From positions 1 through 62,818 of IMG/VR virus record IMGVR_UViG_3300029319_007025: a stretch of DNA of 62,818 nt; one strand, 5' to 3'. A program made the translations under genes and the position numbers. This document shows, one piece after another, positions 8,179-16,787 of the stretch. How positions within the stretch are numbered: the first letter of the stretch is position 1; the number at the start of each line of letters is the position of its first letter. The notes below the pieces were generated by a model. That model saw only the letters and a program-made list of their open reading frames with translations. It was not told the DNA's origin and did not search any database. This DNA is from a virus.

Positions 8179-8547
8179 ATGGCATACTCAGATAAAAGTA
8201 TTAAGATCACCCTGCCAGCAGCGTCCGATTTATCGGCAAGTCAATACTGCATGGTGGTTATCAACACAAGCGGTCAGGTTGAATTGTCAGGCGACGACGG
8301 CAATTCTGTAGGCATCTTACAAAACAAACCATCAGCAGCAGGACGTGCGGCTGAGGTTCTTGTTTATGGTGTTAGCAAATTGAAAGCAGGTGCAACCGTT
8401 CGTGCGGGCTACAATGTAGGCTCTGGTGCTAGTGGTCAGGCAAAAGAAACTGACTCTAGCTCTTTCAGAAATGGTGTCTTTATCTCAGGCGGCGCGTCTG
8501 GCGAATTTGTTACTGTTCTTTTCCAGAAGAACGGTCAGCAGTCTTAA
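8179..8547 (+). CDS. Probable capsid decoration protein
   Basis: This 122-residue, Gly/Ser/Ala-rich, beta-type protein lies between the scaffold and the major capsid gene, where siphoviruses encode a head-stabilising (gpD- or DUF2190-like) protein. Motifs such as VGILQNKPSAAGRAAEV and GVSKLKAGATVRAG recall DUF2190-type proteins, which form small beta barrels on the capsid surface. It starts 4 bases after the scaffold stop. No catalytic or membrane features are visible. The call rests mainly on position and composition. Confidence 0.6.
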   Translation: MAYSDKSIKITLPAASDLSASQYCMVVINTSGQVELSGDDGNSVGILQNKPSAAGRAAEVLVYGVSKLKAGATVRAGYNVGSGASGQAKETDSSSFRNGVFISGGASGEFVTVLFQKNGQQS

Positions 8548-8564
8548 AGGAATAAGGTGATATA

Positions 8565-9557
8565 ATGGGTAATCCAGTTTCAAGTGCCGTTCATGTAAAT
8601 ACCCCGTTGACCAACGTCAGCGTGGCATACATGCAAAAGGCAGATTTATTTATCGCGCACAAAGTGTTTCCACAAGTGCCGGTATCAAAGCAAAGCGACA
8701 TTTACTACACGTATGACAAGGATGACTTCCGACGTTCAGAAGCACAGCTTCGTGCCCCAGGCACGGAGAGCGCAGGCGGCGGCTATCGTCTTGACTCAAC
8801 GAATACATACTTCGCTGCTGTCAATGCTATCCACCAAGACATCGGTGATCAGGTTCGTGCGAACGCTGATGCTGTCTTGAACATGGACAAAGACGCCACC
8901 GAATATGTCACTCAGCAGTTGATGCTGAAACGTGAGAAAGATTGGGTAAGCAGCTTCTTCCAACTCGGAACATGGACGGGTGGTATTCGCCCTTCAACTT
9001 CAGGAACCGGAGATCTCGATGGTGCGGGTGCTGACTTTACACAATGGAACTCAACGGGCGCGACTCCTGTCTTCGACATCACTCGTCAAAAGAATGAGAT
9101 TCTAAAAGGCACAGGTTACATGCCGAACACTTTGGTTCTGCATCCAAATGTCTATAACGCACTCATCAACTCAGACGACATTGTAGATCGTGTGAAGTAC
9201 ACGCAGCGCGGCGTCCTTGGGCCTGACCTTCTTGGTGCGGTTCTTGGTATTGACCGAGTATTCGTTGCTTACGCTGGTGAGAACACAGCAAACGAAGGTG
9301 CTACCGCAGCTAACGCATTCATTGGCAGCAATGAAATTGCACTACTTTGCTACAGCGCACCTGCTCCTTCACTTATGCATGCTTCTGCTGGTTACACGTT
9401 CACTTGGAGCGGGTACACTGGTGCTCAAGACGGTATGCGTATTTCTCGATTCCGCATGGAAAATCTTCGTGCTGATCGTGTTGAAGGTGAACTTGCATAC
9501 GACCAGAAGCTGATCTCTGCTTCTCTCGGACAAGTTTTCAAAAACTGCTTGGCGTAG
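8565..9557 (+). CDS. Major capsid protein
   Basis: The 330-residue protein lies in the classic position after scaffold and decoration genes. It opens with a segment common to one group of HK97-fold capsid proteins: VFPQVPVSKQSDIYYTYDK, then RAPGTESAGG and a long helix with DIGDQVRANAD. A conserved stretch near the middle (PNTLVLHPNVYNALINSDD) is typical of the A-domain. The C-terminal part contains MRISRFRMENLRADRVEG, also typical of these proteins. There is no large N-terminal delta domain, which fits the use of a separate scaffold. A purine-rich site (AAGGAATAAGG) precedes the start. Confidence 0.85.
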   Translation: MGNPVSSAVHVNTPLTNVSVAYMQKADLFIAHKVFPQVPVSKQSDIYYTYDKDDFRRSEAQLRAPGTESAGGGYRLDSTNTYFAAVNAIHQDIGDQVRANADAVLNMDKDATEYVTQQLMLKREKDWVSSFFQLGTWTGGIRPSTSGTGDLDGAGADFTQWNSTGATPVFDITRQKNEILKGTGYMPNTLVLHPNVYNALINSDDIVDRVKYTQRGVLGPDLLGAVLGIDRVFVAYAGENTANEGATAANAFIGSNEIALLCYSAPAPSLMHASAGYTFTWSGYTGAQDGMRISRFRMENLRADRVEGELAYDQKLISASLGQVFKNCLA

Positions 9558-9565
9558 GTTAAACA

Positions 9566-9907
9566 ATGGCTAAAAGAATCGCGGTAGGTACAAAGAAGAA
9601 AGGCGGCTTGAAGTTTGTCATTGATGGCAAACTTGTTGTCGTAGGTCCTGGTGAGCTAGTCCCACAAGAAGCAGAGTCACAAGTGCGTGACCGCTTCTTC
9701 CGCGATAGGCGAGTGGTATGGGTTGAGGTTAAAGAAAAATCGAAACCCAAACCAAGCCCTTCGAAAACAAAGAAGGAGACAGCCAAAACAAAATCGGCAT
9801 CTCCCTCGCCGTCTTCGGAGGGTGCGGGGGCTTCGGCCCCTGCCCCTCTTGAAGTAAAGGCAGAGGAAGGCAACGCTAAAAGTGATAAGCCGAAACGGAA
9901 GCAGTAA
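9566..9907 (+). CDS. Small basic, low-complexity protein after capsid gene
   Basis: The protein has 113 residues. The first ~55 form a compact segment (MAKRIAVGTKKKGGLKFVIDG, then VVVGPGELVPQEA) that looks like a small beta domain. The rest is Lys/Pro/Ser/Ala-rich and presumably disordered (SKPKPSPSKTKKE). Many phages have such a gene between capsid and head-tail connector. A similar plan (short folded part, Lys/Glu tail) is seen in the 11463-11693 gene. Function unknown; it may be a minor head protein. Confidence 0.6.
   Translation: MAKRIAVGTKKKGGLKFVIDGKLVVVGPGELVPQEAESQVRDRFFRDRRVVWVEVKEKSKPKPSPSKTKKETAKTKSASPSPSSEGAGASAPAPLEVKAEEGNAKSDKPKRKQ
9827..9840 (+). other. GC-rich hairpin with TTCG tetraloop inside a coding region
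   Basis: GGGGC, TTCG, GCCCC forms a perfect 5-bp stem closed by the very stable C(UUCG)G tetraloop. It lies in the low-complexity 3' half of the small gene after the capsid gene, in an unusually GC-rich patch. No T-run follows, so it is not a standard terminator. It might slow or stabilise the mRNA after the highly expressed capsid gene. Confidence 0.6.
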
Positions 9908-9943
9908 GTTGCAAAGTTTTGACTAGGTTCGGGGAGATTGAAA

Positions 9944-9959
9944 CCTCCTTGAGGGGAGG
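9944..9959 (+). promoter_or_regulatory. Hairpin covering the ribosome site of the head-tail connector gene
   Basis: CCTCC (9944-9948) can pair with GGAGG (9955-9959), and GGAGG is part of the Shine-Dalgarno region for the ATG at 9968. The 60-base gap before this gene is one of the few in the head operon, so the hairpin may lower or tune connector translation relative to capsid protein. Confidence 0.5.
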
Positions 9960-9967
9960 CGTTTGAA

Positions 9968-10411
9968 ATGACCTGGAGCTACTCGGGCGATCCATCTAGT
10001 TCGGATCGTGACAAAGTTCGTTTCTTAGTATTCGATACAGATACAAACGACCAGTTACTTAGCAACGAAGAGCTTGACTGGCTCTTATCACAGAACAGCA
10101 ATATTTACATGGCTGCCGCAACAGCGGCAGAAGCTATCGCTGCAAAGTTCGCTAAAGATATAAGCCGGTCGGTCGTTGGTATCAGTGCAACGCCTGGAGG
10201 CAGAGCGGATTTCTATCTCGAACTCGCTGAGCGTTTGAGGGCACAGGTTTCATCTACAAACAAACACGCGCAGGTATTTGCGGGTGGCCTTTCTATTGAT
10301 AATAAAGAGGCGCTTGATGATGACTCAGATGCCGTGCAACCTGGGTTCAAGATTGGTCAGTTTGATTATGACGGTCCTAACCAAGGGCAAGACTACACGG
10401 ATCCTGAGTAA
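9968..10411 (+). CDS. Head-tail connector (adaptor) protein
   Basis: The 147-residue protein opens with MTWSYSGDPSSSDRDKVRFL and DTDTNDQLLSNEELDWLL, a signature I recognise from phage head-tail adaptors. The middle has a long helix (AAATAAEAIAAKFAKDI) as in gp6/gp15-type connectors, and the C-terminus is acidic. It should form a ring under the portal. It is the first of a tight run of connector and tail-completion genes, overlapping the next start in TAATGG at 10411. Confidence 0.75.
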   Translation: MTWSYSGDPSSSDRDKVRFLVFDTDTNDQLLSNEELDWLLSQNSNIYMAAATAAEAIAAKFAKDISRSVVGISATPGGRADFYLELAERLRAQVSSTNKHAQVFAGGLSIDNKEALDDDSDAVQPGFKIGQFDYDGPNQGQDYTDPE

Positions 10412-11010
10412 TGGTTGACTTCAAGTTCAAACTTGACGGTAAGCCAGGCAAGGCATTGCTGCAACTTGAGAAGACGCTCGGCATGAGCATGGCTAAAGAG
10501 ACATACAGGTTCGCAGAGTATGCGGCAGGCATTGTCCGTGAAACAATCAAAGTCGAGTGGCTTGATAAAAGTACGGCAGGTGTATCAACCGGACAACTCA
10601 TGCGGTCGTATAGGCCAACGATGCTTATGACTTCGGGCAAGGATGTTTCCGTAGGCATCTTTTCCGACCTCGTCTACGCGGGCATTCACGAAACAGGCGG
10701 GACGATAACCGCGAAGAATGCGACGAACCTAGCAATACCTTTGACAAGAAAAGCTAGGCGTGTGTCAGCGCGTCAGTTTCCTGGCAACCTGAAGTACGTT
10801 CCTGTACCAGGGAAGAATTATAAATTACTTGTTGAGGTTAGGAAACGCAAGAACGTAGCACATTACTTGCTCAAGCGCTCCGTGCGTATCAAACCAAAAC
10901 GCTATCTTGCTTCATCTGTGAAAACAATAAACAAGGTGCTTCCATCCTATTGGAGGTCGAGTATAAATGGTACAGTGAAAAAAAGTTTCAGAGGTTTGAA
11001 GACGAGATAA
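10411..11010 (+). CDS. Tail completion protein, HK97 gp10-like
   Basis: The 199-residue basic protein has features of the HK97 gp10 / lambda gpZ group: an N-terminal helix, then YAGIHETGGTI at about residues 89-99 and further basic segments (KRSVRIKPKRYLASSV). The YAxxHExGG motif is widely conserved in this family. These proteins join head connector and tail tube. Its start overlaps the previous stop by one base, and the next gene starts one base after its stop. Confidence 0.75.
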   Translation: MVDFKFKLDGKPGKALLQLEKTLGMSMAKETYRFAEYAAGIVRETIKVEWLDKSTAGVSTGQLMRSYRPTMLMTSGKDVSVGIFSDLVYAGIHETGGTITAKNATNLAIPLTRKARRVSARQFPGNLKYVPVPGKNYKLLVEVRKRKNVAHYLLKRSVRIKPKRYLASSVKTINKVLPSYWRSSINGTVKKSFRGLKTR

Positions 11011-11011
11011 A

Positions 11012-11461
11012 ATGGGTACGCCGAGTAGACAAAATATAGTTTCAAATTTGAAGACAACGCTTGAAACTATTACGACAGGCAATGGATATGATACCGATGT
11101 TGCTACGGTGCAGATCCTTGCGAAGTCGTGGTTGCAGGTTCCGCAGCAAATAAGACCTTGGCTTGGTATAGTTCCTCAAGAGACAAACTACCAATACTTG
11201 CCAAATGGAATCATCAGGTCTGTTCTTGTCATTGATATTATAGGTCACGTAGCAAACGGAACAGCAGAGCAAAAACGTGCAAGGTTATCAGGGCTTATCG
11301 ACGACCTGTTTGCCGCGCTTAACGTTGATACAACTAGGAACGGCAACGCGGTTATGACCACGGTCGTTTCATCTGAGACAGACGAAGGTGATCCAGAAAG
11401 TGATGGAACATTAGTTCTGAGAATAAACGTGGTTTATATGCGAACCACTGGGAGTACATAA
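11012..11461 (+). CDS. Probable tail terminator protein
   Basis: The protein is 149 residues. Its size, position between the gp10-like protein and the tail tube, and pattern (an N-terminal helix, PRPWLGIVPQE-like strand, IDIIGHVANGTAEQKRARL, then ALNVDTTRNG and VVYMRTTG near the C-terminus) fit the tail terminator (gpU-like) fold. The terminator caps the tail tube and sets its end. No enzymatic motif is visible. The next gene starts one base after its stop. Confidence 0.6.
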   Translation: MGTPSRQNIVSNLKTTLETITTGNGYDTDVATVQILAKSWLQVPQQIRPWLGIVPQETNYQYLPNGIIRSVLVIDIIGHVANGTAEQKRARLSGLIDDLFAALNVDTTRNGNAVMTTVVSSETDEGDPESDGTLVLRINVVYMRTTGST

Positions 11462-11462
11462 A

Positions 11463-11693
11463 ATGGCAGCAATAAGATATGTGGGCGACGCTGAAAGCAT
11501 TCGCCTGGGTGCCTTGCTCGTAAGGAAAGGAGTGACACTAGCTGTCTCCGATGCTCTTGCGCGTGAGTTTTTAAACGTTCAAGGTTTCGAGATTATTGAA
11601 GATGAGAAACCTGCTAAGAAACAATCTAAGAAAAAGCAAAAGGAAGAAGCCATCGAGCCAGAGCCTAAAGCAATCGAAGAGGAGATCAAGTAA
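11463..11693 (+). CDS. Small Lys/Glu-tailed protein of unknown function
   Basis: This 76-residue protein has a short folded segment (RYVGDAESIRLGALLVRKGVTLAVSDALA) followed by a charged Lys/Glu tail that is probably disordered. Its plan resembles the 9566-9907 product. It overlaps the tail tube gene by one base (TAATGG), so it belongs to the structural operon. It may be a minor structural or assembly factor; I do not recognise the family. Confidence 0.5.
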   Translation: MAAIRYVGDAESIRLGALLVRKGVTLAVSDALAREFLNVQGFEIIEDEKPAKKQSKKKQKEEAIEPEPKAIEEEIK

Positions 11694-12892
11694 TGGGTGT
11701 TAACAGTAAGCACATGTTGGGAAGGGACCTACGCTTTTACGCGGTGCCTGAGACAACATACAATCCAAGTCTATCAGGGTACACGATACCGACAGCAACA
11801 GACGCGCTCAAGGTTCTAACAAGCTCTATGGAATTTAGCCAAGAGCGTGTGGAGCGTATGGACGCACGTGAGACACGTTCATTGCTTGAACGGATCACGC
11901 GCCGAAAAGAAATTAGTTGGTCTTGTGAGTCGTACATTATTCCACGCGGCTCCGCTACGGCAGGAGCAGCGCTTACACGTAGAACGTCCTCTAACGGAAA
12001 CGACTATCACGTACTGCTTAGAGCTGCACTTGGTTCAAGCGCAAGTGATGGCGCGTCAGGCACAAGATACTCTTTGACATCCACACAAGACCTGCCAACG
12101 GTAACCGTCTTCAGAGAAGCGTCAGGCGTAGGTATGGAAATGATTACTGGGGCTTTTGTGAATGAGTTTAGCATTAGTGGTTCAGGTGGTGACGAGCCTA
12201 AGATGTCATGGAGCGGCAATGGTTCTAAGCACGTCTTTACGGGCACAGTAACAGCAGAGAGTGGTACGTCAGGCCCCAATGCTACGTTCACTGCCGCAGT
12301 GGGCAACGGTCACGACAACTTTGAAGAAGGTTCGTTGGTGCAAGGTGCAGGTGGTGCTTTGGGTCGTGTTACTTCTGTAAACCGATCAACAGGCGTTATA
12401 ACCACGGACTCAGGTTCAGCTTTTTCTGCGGAACTCATTACTCCGTACGCGCCAACGCCAAGCGTAAACGCTGCTCAACCTTTGAATGGTATCACCGGAT
12501 CACTCGCACTGACTGGCCCGACCGCAACGTCATTACCTATCACGACTTTTGAAATGAACATTGCTAACAATATCAAAGCAATTAATGATGAAGCGTTTAC
12601 CGATAGTATCACTGACTTTGTGACAGGGTATCGTACCGTCACAGGTAGCTTGAGCGTAAGAGCGCGAGCGGATCAAATGAAAGAGATCATCTTGCGTAAA
12701 CTTTTTGAGCAACGTGACATTGCTATCACTATCGGTAGCGGTACAGGCACAAGTGTAGTAATTGATATGAACCAAGTTGAGTTTGACTTCTCCGCGATTG
12801 AGATTCCTGAAGCAGAGGAGGCAACCTTCGAGTTGCCTTTTACTGCGCTAGGAAGTAGCGGTGATGATGAAATGACACTAACGTTCACCTAG
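11693..12892 (+). CDS. Major tail protein (tail tube)
   Basis: The 399-residue, Ser/Thr/Gly-rich, beta-type protein lies in the tail tube position, before the chaperone pair and the tape measure gene. The start (HMLGRDLRFYAVPETTYNPS) and the phrase TSSMEFSQERVERMDARETRSLLERI are typical of one family of siphovirus tube proteins. The central part (about residues 180-260) looks like an inserted Ig-like or surface domain (TFTAAVGNGHDNFEEGSLVQ). The C-terminal part (VEFDFSAIEIPEAEEATFELPF) matches the tube core. Many copies stack around the tape measure protein. Confidence 0.75.
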   Translation: MGVNSKHMLGRDLRFYAVPETTYNPSLSGYTIPTATDALKVLTSSMEFSQERVERMDARETRSLLERITRRKEISWSCESYIIPRGSATAGAALTRRTSSNGNDYHVLLRAALGSSASDGASGTRYSLTSTQDLPTVTVFREASGVGMEMITGAFVNEFSISGSGGDEPKMSWSGNGSKHVFTGTVTAESGTSGPNATFTAAVGNGHDNFEEGSLVQGAGGALGRVTSVNRSTGVITTDSGSAFSAELITPYAPTPSVNAAQPLNGITGSLALTGPTATSLPITTFEMNIANNIKAINDEAFTDSITDFVTGYRTVTGSLSVRARADQMKEIILRKLFEQRDIAITIGSGTGTSVVIDMNQVEFDFSAIEIPEAEEATFELPFTALGSSGDDEMTLTFT

Positions 12893-12921
12893 TGAACAAA
12901 TAACAAGAGGGAGATGACGAC

Positions 12922-13344
12922 ATGGCAAGAATAGCCAAAAGAAAAGAGGATGCTGTTTGGTATATTCCAGACATTGATGAGAATAGGGATGATGTAGATC
13001 CATTCATGGTTCTACTCTCCCCATTGTCAGCGGCAGACATGCGGAAGCTTGAGCAGTTTGGCCTTGGTAAAGTTACCAAGAAAGGCACAGCAGAGATCAA
13101 CTTCATGGAGAGAGCACAGCAGTTGCAAGAGCGTATCATCAAAGAACGTGTTCTCGATGTGAAGAATTATTCTGTGATGCTTCAATCCGCTGAAGGTAAA
13201 GAAGAAGTGTTCACGCCAACCAATGGAAAAGAATTGCTCAAGGCTATTATGCAAGCGGGAGCAAGTGAGGCTATCATTCTTGACGATATTGTGGAGGCGT
13301 TGAAAGACACATCAATGTTGGATGAGGGTACGCTGGGAAACTAA
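12922..13344 (+). CDS. Tail assembly chaperone, G-type (upstream frame)
   Basis: This 140-residue protein follows the tail tube gene. It is charged and helical with no hydrophobic core motif, as tail assembly chaperones are. Its last sense codons are CTG GGA AAC before TAA. The run G GGA AAC is a canonical -1 slippery heptamer in the correct phase. Most ribosomes stop here and make the G-type chaperone; a fraction shift to make the long form with the 13341-13766 segment. These proteins coat the tape measure protein and recruit tail tube subunits. Confidence 0.8.
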   Translation: MARIAKRKEDAVWYIPDIDENRDDVDPFMVLLSPLSAADMRKLEQFGLGKVTKKGTAEINFMERAQQLQERIIKERVLDVKNYSVMLQSAEGKEEVFTPTNGKELLKAIMQAGASEAIILDDIVEALKDTSMLDEGTLGN

Positions 13345-13370
13345 AGATAGCTGTTAGGTTTGTTTACAGC
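13335..13370 (+). promoter_or_regulatory. Programmed -1 frameshift site: slippery GGGAAAC plus hairpin
   Basis: GGGAAAC spans 13335-13341 and is read G GGA AAC in the upstream frame. After an 8-base spacer, GCTGT (13350-13354) can pair with ACAGC (13366-13370), giving a downstream stem. Slipping back one base joins the 140-codon frame to the frame that runs to 13766, which is open without interruption from the slip point. Location before the tape measure gene is where lambda-type G/GT frameshifts occur. Confidence 0.85.
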
Positions 13371-13766
13371 GGCGACATGGCAACATGGTCATGGGGCTGC
13401 TCTAAGTGCAAAGGGAATTCAGAGGGAGATAGTAAGAGGCATTTACGAAACTGCGACGAAGAGAGCAACGCAAATATATCTTGGGCTTGGATGCCTGGGT
13501 TGCGTAGGTGTCCTTGGTCTATCATTGATGACGAGACATGGGCATTGTTTAGTTGGTGGCAAGATTGGAAAACATTACAAGTGTTACCTTGGGGAGGTAG
13601 TGATCTAATGCAACAACCCGCTTATGTGCTTCAAGCGTTTAGACAATGTGAAACCACACTCAATGAATTGAATAAAGAAGAGCAAACAAAACAGCAGAAA
13701 GAATATGAGAAGCAACAGCGCGAACTGAAGCGCAACATGAGCAACCGTCAAGGAGGTAGGAGGTAA
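13341..13766 (+). CDS. Tail assembly chaperone, T-type extension (made by -1 frameshift)
   Basis: Read from 13341 after the slip, this frame adds 141 residues, so the fusion protein is about 281 residues. It holds a Cys/Trp-rich segment (TWSWGCSKCKGN, SWAWMPGLRRCPW, FSWWQDW) and ends in a Gln/Lys/Glu-rich helical tail (NKEEQTKQQKEYEKQQ). The internal ATG at 13377 has no ribosome site, which supports expression through frameshifting rather than independent initiation. It ends one base before the tape measure ATG. The T part is known in lambda to bind the tail tube protein. Confidence 0.75.
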   Translation, partial: LKIAVRFVYSGDMATWSWGCSKCKGNSEGDSKRHLRNCDEESNANISWAWMPGLRRCPWSIIDDETWALFSWWQDWKTLQVLPWGGSDLMQQPAYVLQAFRQCETTLNELNKEEQTKQQKEYEKQQRELKRNMSNRQGGRR

Positions 13767-13767
13767 T

Positions 13768-16700
13768 ATGGCAAGGTTAGTAACAGGCATTATTCTTGAT
13801 GCTAAAGACAATCTTACCCCTGCGATCCACAAGGCAGGACGTTCCGTTGCTAACTTTGCAGCTAAGGGCAGAAAATCACTCAAAGGTTTTCAGATGGCCT
13901 TGATTACAATCAATCAAGGTACACAGCTTTTAAGATCTGCTTTCAATGTTACACTCGGCCCCGTTGTACGTGTCCTAAAAAACGCGACAAAAGCATCCTT
14001 AGATTTTGGTAAAGCAATGGCCGAGGTGTCTACACTTGTTGACACACAGACGACGGACATGGCCGCGCTAAACAAAGCAACGCTTGGCCTTGCTATGCAA
14101 TACGGCAAGGCACCTATAGAACAAGCCAAAGCTCTTTACACGTCGATCTCGGCAGGTGCAGCGGCAGGCGCAGAATCAATCTCACTTATGAATGCTGCAA
14201 ACATGATGGCGGTTGGTGGTGTAACACAGGTCGAGACAGCAGTCGATGGTTTGACATCGGTTATCAATGCGTATGGTGTAGGGTTCCAGAACGCGGAAGC
14301 TGTGAGTGATAAGTTCTTTCAAGCAATCAAGTTAGGTAAAACAACAGCAGGCGAACTTGCAGCAAACATTGGTAAGGTAACAACAGGTGCAGCGGCAGCA
14401 GGCGTCTCTATGGATGAGATGTTTGCTGCTATTGCGGCAGGCACAAAGGTTGGTCTAAACACAGCAATGGTGACGGTTGGTATCAATGCAGCAATCACCA
14501 CATTGACGAAACCGACCAAAGATGCCGCTGAGGTTGCAAAGCGTTTGGGGCTTGAGTTCAATACCACACGCCTTCGATCCATAGGGCTTGTAGGCATCTT
14601 GAAAGAGGTCGCAAGTAAAGCCAATCTCACAGACGACGATCTCGCTAAACTGTTCGGCTCTGTACGTGCTGGGCGTGTTGTCGTTGCTTTGATGAACAAG
14701 AACTTTCACGAGATAAACAACATTCTGCCACAGCTTGCAAATAGCACAGGTGCGACCCGTGAAGCGTTTGAGAAGATGGCTGCGACGGCAGGTTTTCAAA
14801 TAAGCAGGCTAAGAGCGACATTCGAGTCAGCGCTTATACTTGCCGGTAATCTCGTTACACAGAGTTCTCAATTTGGAACATTCATCAAAGGTATGGTTGA
14901 TGGCGCTAAGATACTTGTCACTGCTTTGTATAACATGGGACAAGGTATGCATCAGTCGAAGGTTGATCTAAACGGGCTTGGTAGGAACCTTATACTTGTT
15001 GGTGGCCGCATGATGATCATGGGTACGAAGACACTCATGTTCCTAACAGAGCAGTTCTATAGCTTAGCAACAGGTATTCAGATCGTCGCTAATACATTCA
15101 ATCTTTTTAGCAAGCGGAGCCGCCTCAAAGAAATCAACGATAGACTTCAACAGTTTGACAGACGTCTTGGAGCAGCGATTGACAATGTGAATGACGCAAA
15201 GCGCAACCTTAGTGATCTCGTCAAAGAGTACGGTAGCGTTGAAAATGCGCAGAGGCTAGCGGGAGGTTCGTTACAACTTTACACTGAGCAGGTCGTCCTC
15301 GCCAAAGAGAATCTGAAAGACATACTTGCTCAAAGCGACAAGTATAAGAAGTCGGTCATGGGTGAGATCAATGCAGCGAGAGGATTGAACGCATCCAACT
15401 ACAAAGCATCAGTAACACTCGGCCAGTTCAAAGACGCAGCGGGCGATCTTACAATAGCGCTCGACGCATTGAATAGCGAGCTAAATGATCCTGAGGCATT
15501 GGGTAAAGCAGAGAAGTCTTGGGAAGGTGTTCTAAAGGCTGTTGAGGCAGCTAAAGCAGCTCTAAGAACAGGCGGCGGCACGGGACGTGGTACAAGAGGC
15601 GACGAAGACGAAGAAAAGAAACTCACCGAACGTCAGAAGGCCGCTGTTCAAGAACGTGCTAAGACCGAATACTTCACCCAGCTAGCTTTGGCGAAAAGCC
15701 TCGCGAAATTAGGTGAGACAAAACTAGAGACAGATAAAGCAATCGCAGAAGCCAGATTGCAAATGCTTGATGGCTTAGGCAAAGCAGAAATAGCTGCAAC
15801 CAAAAAAGGTATCGCGTTAGCTGCGAAGCAAGCAAAGTCTCAGGAGGATTTTCAAAAGCGTGTAGACGAAGCGTACAGAAAGGGGCTTGAGACACGTAGC
15901 GGGATGGAAGTTGAAAACGCCGCTAGACGTGAGGATATAGAAAGAGCTGCGTTGCAATTTATCAAGGATCAAGAAGACGAAAAGATAAGAGCCATTGCCG
16001 ATACAGCAGCACAAGTAGGACAGATGGTTTACAACCTTGGGCGTCAGTTCGTGGACGACATGATGGACAACAGCCTTACCACCGAGGAGGCATTCAAGAA
16101 CCTTGCTAAGAACATGCTTGTAATGCTCGCGGAGACAACAGCACAGTTCTTGCTGACCGAAGGTTTGAAGCAATTAATTCTAACGCAAACAAATGAGCAT
16201 AAAGAAATGCTCGACCGGAAAGCTAAGATGTCAACGTTCTCAAGGATGGCCTCAGAACTTGCAGCGGAAAAGGTTGCAGTGACCGCAAAGAAAGGCCTGA
16301 AAGTAAAAGAGACAACGACGTCACTTCTCGCAGATAAAGCAAAAGGTACGGGTGGTATACTTTCTTTCTTCGCCGGGCTTGGGCCTATCGGGTTCCTATT
16401 AGCAGCAGGTGCTATCGCAGGTTTCGTTGCCATGATTGTCTCGCTTATTAATTCGGTCAAAGGTTTCAACAAAGGTGGTTTAGTTACAGGCGGTACACCT
16501 GGGCGTGATTCTGTTCCTGCCATGCTCACGCCGGGAGAATTTGTTCTGACAAAGAGCACGGTTGACTCAATCAGAAAAGGCGCTGCGCCACGAACACCTG
16601 GCTTTTATGCGAACGGAGGCATGGTGACACCTATGAGCGCAATGGCTGGAGCAGGAACGGTTATACAGTTCTCGCCAACAATTCAAACAATAGCATTGCC

Positions 16701-16785
16701 TAGCTCGGCGGAGAATCAACGCTACATGCGTGATACCGTTGCAAGGACAACCGCTCGTCTAAATAGAAACGGTTTCTTAGGATAG
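13768..16785 (+). CDS. Tape measure protein
   Basis: This is the second longest gene (1005 residues). It has an N-terminal tail-measure domain (about 70-370; AMAEVSTLVDTQTTDMAALNKAT, GKTTAGELAANIGKV), helical coiled-coil stretches (about 455-760, rich in Lys, Glu and Ala), and a hydrophobic glycine-rich region near 855-895 that could form membrane-active helices. The C-terminus has the typical phrase KGGLVTGGTPGRDSVPAMLTP with GEFVLT after it. The tape measure protein sets tail length; with about 0.15 nm per residue, the tail would be near 150 nm. It fills the tube and is ejected with DNA. Confidence 0.9.
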   Translation: MARLVTGIILDAKDNLTPAIHKAGRSVANFAAKGRKSLKGFQMALITINQGTQLLRSAFNVTLGPVVRVLKNATKASLDFGKAMAEVSTLVDTQTTDMAALNKATLGLAMQYGKAPIEQAKALYTSISAGAAAGAESISLMNAANMMAVGGVTQVETAVDGLTSVINAYGVGFQNAEAVSDKFFQAIKLGKTTAGELAANIGKVTTGAAAAGVSMDEMFAAIAAGTKVGLNTAMVTVGINAAITTLTKPTKDAAEVAKRLGLEFNTTRLRSIGLVGILKEVASKANLTDDDLAKLFGSVRAGRVVVALMNKNFHEINNILPQLANSTGATREAFEKMAATAGFQISRLRATFESALILAGNLVTQSSQFGTFIKGMVDGAKILVTALYNMGQGMHQSKVDLNGLGRNLILVGGRMMIMGTKTLMFLTEQFYSLATGIQIVANTFNLFSKRSRLKEINDRLQQFDRRLGAAIDNVNDAKRNLSDLVKEYGSVENAQRLAGGSLQLYTEQVVLAKENLKDILAQSDKYKKSVMGEINAARGLNASNYKASVTLGQFKDAAGDLTIALDALNSELNDPEALGKAEKSWEGVLKAVEAAKAALRTGGGTGRGTRGDEDEEKKLTERQKAAVQERAKTEYFTQLALAKSLAKLGETKLETDKAIAEARLQMLDGLGKAEIAATKKGIALAAKQAKSQEDFQKRVDEAYRKGLETRSGMEVENAARREDIERAALQFIKDQEDEKIRAIADTAAQVGQMVYNLGRQFVDDMMDNSLTTEEAFKNLAKNMLVMLAETTAQFLLTEGLKQLILTQTNEHKEMLDRKAKMSTFSRMASELAAEKVAVTAKKGLKVKETTTSLLADKAKGTGGILSFFAGLGPIGFLLAAGAIAGFVAMIVSLINSVKGFNKGGLVTGGTPGRDSVPAMLTPGEFVLTKSTVDSIRKGAAPRTPGFYANGGMVTPMSAMAGAGTVIQFSPTIQTIALPSSAENQRYMRDTVARTTARLNRNGFLG

Positions 16786-16787
16786 GT

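Noticed and set aside
16044-16559. 171-codon minus-strand frame inside the tape measure gene
   Set aside because: It is antisense to a strong gene, with no start signal and no recognisable domain.
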